17,311 nt of DNA from Desulfonatronospira sp. GTDB lineage: Bacteria > Desulfobacterota > Desulfovibrionia > Desulfovibrionales > Desulfonatronovibrionaceae. Position 1 is the first letter of the stretch, and every line of letters begins with the position of its first letter. The notes beneath the pieces were generated by a model. It searched no databases. It had not been told where the DNA came from and saw nothing but the letters and a program-made list of their open reading frames with translations. Below are positions 15,554-17,311 of this stretch, piece by piece. The stretch covers positions 1 through 17,311 of the forward strand of contig PWGS01000236.1 in assembly GCA_003554505.1 (NCBI GenBank), written 5' to 3'. Made by a program: the position numbers and the translations under genes.

Positions 15554-16174
15554 TTAGCCCAACCTTTCCTGCAGCTTTTCAACTGCCTGCTTGTCTATTA
15601 CCAGCTCTTGATGTTTGAGCACTTCATAAACATTGATGCTGTCGTGGGTGACGACTTCGACACCTGGAACGTTTCGTGCCGAAAGCTCAAGATTATTACT
15701 CTTTTCCGCGGTAACAATCAAGGGTTTTTTCAAACCGAGATTATTTTTTATGTCAACGAAGTCTTTGGTCCGAATCCGGTTCAGCTCTATCTTGTCCACA
15801 ATCTGCAGCTTATCCTGAGCGTACTTGGTGCTGAGAGCCATTTTCAGGGCCAGCCTGCGGACTTTTTTGTTCAGCTTGATGGAATAATCCCTGGCTTTCG
15901 GGCCATGTATGACAGCCCCTCCGCGCCAGAGGGGAGAGCGGCCGCTCCCGGCCCTTGCCCTGCCTGTACCTTTTTGCCTCCAGGGCTTGCGTCCGCCTCC
16001 GGAGATAAGCGCCCTGTTCTTGACCCCGACAGTGCCCGACCTCACCGCTGCCTTGTGAGCCCGGACAGCCTGGTGCATCAGTTCGGGCCTGACGCTTACG
16101 GAAAATATGTTTTCCTGAAGGTCGATAGCACCCACTTCCTGATTATCCTGTGAATATACTTTAGCACTTAACAT
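15554..16174 (-). CDS. rplD: 50S ribosomal protein L4
   Basis: The 206-residue product carries the long basic loop GGGRKPWRQKGTGRARAGS at 59-77, which reaches the exit tunnel and is a site of macrolide-resistance mutations (here apparently wild type). It is followed by RSPLWRGGAVIHGPKARDYS and the globular part with LALKMALSTKYAQDKLQIVD. In E. coli L4 represses the S10 operon by binding its leader; the leader would lie upstream of this window. GAGG precedes the ATG by five bases, in the nine-base gap after rplC. Confidence 0.98.
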   Translation of the reverse strand: MLSAKVYSQDNQEVGAIDLQENIFSVSVRPELMHQAVRAHKAAVRSGTVGVKNRALISGGGRKPWRQKGTGRARAGSGRSPLWRGGAVIHGPKARDYSIKLNKKVRRLALKMALSTKYAQDKLQIVDKIELNRIRTKDFVDIKNNLGLKKPLIVTAEKSNNLELSARNVPGVEVVTHDSINVYEVLKHQELVIDKQAVEKLQERLG

Positions 16175-16183
16175 GAGTACCTC

Positions 16184-16816
16184 TTAATCCTGCTTGTGAA
16201 GGACGACAAAGCCGTTTTTGGGTCCGGGGACCTGGCCCTTGACCAGTATCAGATTATCCTGGATTCGAACGGAAACAATCTCGACGTTTTTGTAGGATAC
16301 AGTCTTGTTCCCCATGCGCCCGGGCATCTTCTTGCCCTTGAACACCTTGCTGGGGTCGGCACACTGACCGATTGCCCCTGGAGATCTGTGCACCTTTTCG
16401 TGGCCGTGCGTCCTTGGCAGCCCGCGGAAATTCCAGCGCTTCATGACTCCTGCAAAGCCCTTGCCCTTGGAAGTACCCGTAAGCTTGATTTTTTCCCCGG
16501 GCTTGAATATTTCCACATTCAATTCCTGACCCGGCTCGAACTCATCCACGTTATCCGGAGTGAACTCGGTAAGCTTCCGGAAATAACCCTTCCCGGCCTT
16601 GGCCTGATGTCCTCTGGCCGGTTTGTTCAGCCTGTGTCCGGGCATGGAATCGTAACCTATCTGTATAGCTGAATAGCCGTCATTATCCTGGTCTTTCTTC
16701 TGGATCACGGGGCAGGGGCCTGCCTGTATCACCGTCACCGGTATGAATCTGCCGTCATCACCGAATACACTGGTCATGCCCAGCTTTTTGCCTATCAGTC
16801 CGATTGTGCGTTTCAT
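16184..16816 (-). CDS. rplC: 50S ribosomal protein L3
   Basis: The 210-residue product begins MKRTIGLIGKKLGMTSVF and includes the family core GKGFAGVMKRWNFRGLPRTH, HEKVHRSPGAIGQCADPSKV and FKGKKMPGRMGNKTVSYKNV. The glutamine in GAIGQ is the position methylated by PrmB in E. coli. L3 starts 50S assembly near the peptidyl-transferase centre. A GTG at 16825, touching the rpsJ stop, would add three residues, but TAGGTGAT is a ribosome site correctly spaced from the ATG at 16816. The frame is the same as rpsJ, separated by its TAG. Confidence 0.97.
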   Translation of the reverse strand: MKRTIGLIGKKLGMTSVFGDDGRFIPVTVIQAGPCPVIQKKDQDNDGYSAIQIGYDSMPGHRLNKPARGHQAKAGKGYFRKLTEFTPDNVDEFEPGQELNVEIFKPGEKIKLTGTSKGKGFAGVMKRWNFRGLPRTHGHEKVHRSPGAIGQCADPSKVFKGKKMPGRMGNKTVSYKNVEIVSVRIQDNLILVKGQVPGPKNGFVVLHKQD

Positions 16817-16825
16817 TTTTATCAC

Positions 16826-17143
16826 CTACAGCTTTATCTCGACATCGACGCCGGCGGGCAGATTGAGTTTGCCCAGGGCATCCACTGTCTGTTGTGTGGG
16901 CTCCATGATATCCAGCAACCGCTTATGCACCCTCATTTCGAATTGGTCCCTGGACTTTTTGTCCACATGCACCGAGCGGTTTACTGTGTATTTGTGAATT
17001 TTCGTGGGCAGCGGTATCGGGCCTGCTACACCGGCACCGGTATTCTTGGCGGAGTCGACTATCTCCACTACTGCCTTGTCCAGTATGCGGTTGTCGTAAG
17101 CTCTGAGCTTGATTCTGATTCGTTCGCTGTTCATAGTTGCCAT
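16826..17143 (-). CDS. rpsJ: 30S ribosomal protein S10 / NusE
   Basis: The 105-residue product shows [58 protein letters not shown] and the end [10 protein letters not shown]10 is a 30S head protein and, as NusE, joins NusB and NusG in antitermination and transcription-translation coupling. GGAG lies seven bases before the ATG, inside the tuf end; the two genes are four bases apart, so the S10 operon is probably transcribed from a promoter upstream of tuf or beyond. It ends in TAG. Confidence 0.98.
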   Translation of the reverse strand: MATMNSERIRIKLRAYDNRILDKAVVEIVDSAKNTGAGVAGPIPLPTKIHKYTVNRSVHVDKKSRDQFEMRVHKRLLDIMEPTQQTVDALGKLNLPAGVDVEIKL

Positions 17144-17147
17144 ATCA

Positions 17148-17311
17148 TTACTCCACGATTTCCGAGACCACGCCTGCGCCCACGGTGCGCCCGCCTTCGC
17201 GGATGGCGAACCTCAGGCCGGGATCCATGGCTATCGGAACTATCAGATCTACATCGAATGTGGTATTGTCACCGGGCATCACCATCTCTACACCGTCAGG
17301 CAACGTCACTA
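17148..17311 (-). CDS. tuf: Elongation factor Tu, C-terminal end (partial)
   Basis: The last 53 codons of EF-Tu, cut by the window edge. The reading [20 protein letters not shown] followed by [20 protein letters not shown] and the ending VSEIVE is domain 3, which binds aminoacyl-tRNA and EF-Ts and holds kirromycin-type resistance positions. It ends in TAA four bases before rpsJ, the common tuf-rpsJ arrangement after rpsL-rpsG-fusA, which would lie beyond the window. Confidence 0.98.
   Translation of the reverse strand, partial: VTLPDGVEMVMPGDNTTFDVDLIVPIAMDPGLRFAIREGGRTVGAGVVSEIVE

Noticed and set aside
15494..16153. Plus-strand open frame of 219 codons opposite rplD
   Set aside because: Fully antisense to L4 with no supporting start signal.
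2827..17311. UAG recoded genome-wide (for example as an amino acid) to explain the SecY codon
   Set aside because: Twelve genes of the cluster end in UAG at their family-typical lengths, so UAG clearly works as a stop here.
1..17311. CRISPR arrays, tRNA or rRNA genes
   Set aside because: No regularly spaced direct repeats or recognisable RNA-gene sequence was seen; nearly every base is covered by coding sequence.

Overview
The window is dominated by one long minus-strand ribosomal-protein cluster, roughly 17311 down to 2827, in the classical S10–spc–alpha order. It begins with the 3' end of tuf, then rpsJ-rplC-rplD-rplW-rplB-rpsS-rplV-rpsC-rplP-rpmC-rpsQ, then rplN-rplX-rplE-rpsN-rpsH-rplF-rplR-rpsE-rpmD-rplO-secY-map-rpmJ, then rpsM-rpsK-rpsD-rpoA-rplQ. 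Two genes too short for a 60-residue cutoff, rpmD (L30) and rpmJ (L36), were read directly from the sequence. Most junctions are a few bases or overlapping. The exceptions are a 136-base gap between rpsQ and rplN and a 67-base gap holding a strong hairpin between rpsD and rpoA. The cluster closes with an intrinsic terminator at about 2785-2813.

The protein sequences, the order secY-map-rpmJ without adk or infA, and the near-50% base composition suggest a sulfate-reducer-like Desulfobacterota (Desulfovibrionales-type) bacterium. This is inference from family resemblance. The acidic tail on L17 would also fit a haloalkaliphilic member.

Downstream of the ribosomal terminator lies a two-gene minus-strand unit: a LysR-type regulator followed by a FemAB-family peptidoglycan-bridge-type aminoacyltransferase. 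It converges on a short plus-strand cluster at the left edge: the possible end of an upstream gene, a 41-residue single-span membrane protein, and a 118-residue exported or membrane protein resembling the superinfection-immunity (Imm) family. A perfect, symmetric GC-rich hairpin flanked by A and T runs (675-706) can terminate both directions.

The most striking observation is in secY. The reading frame is complete from end to end (436 codons), but codon 82, the conserved serine of the PYISASII segment, is UAG. No frame change is involved, and the protein sequence is well conserved on both sides. Eleven other genes of the cluster plus secY itself end in UAG and none ends in UGA, so wholesale reassignment of UAG is unlikely. 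A sequence error, a true nonsense mutation with suppression or reinitiation, or programmed readthrough are the options. Apart from this, nearly all the window is ordinary housekeeping translation machinery.
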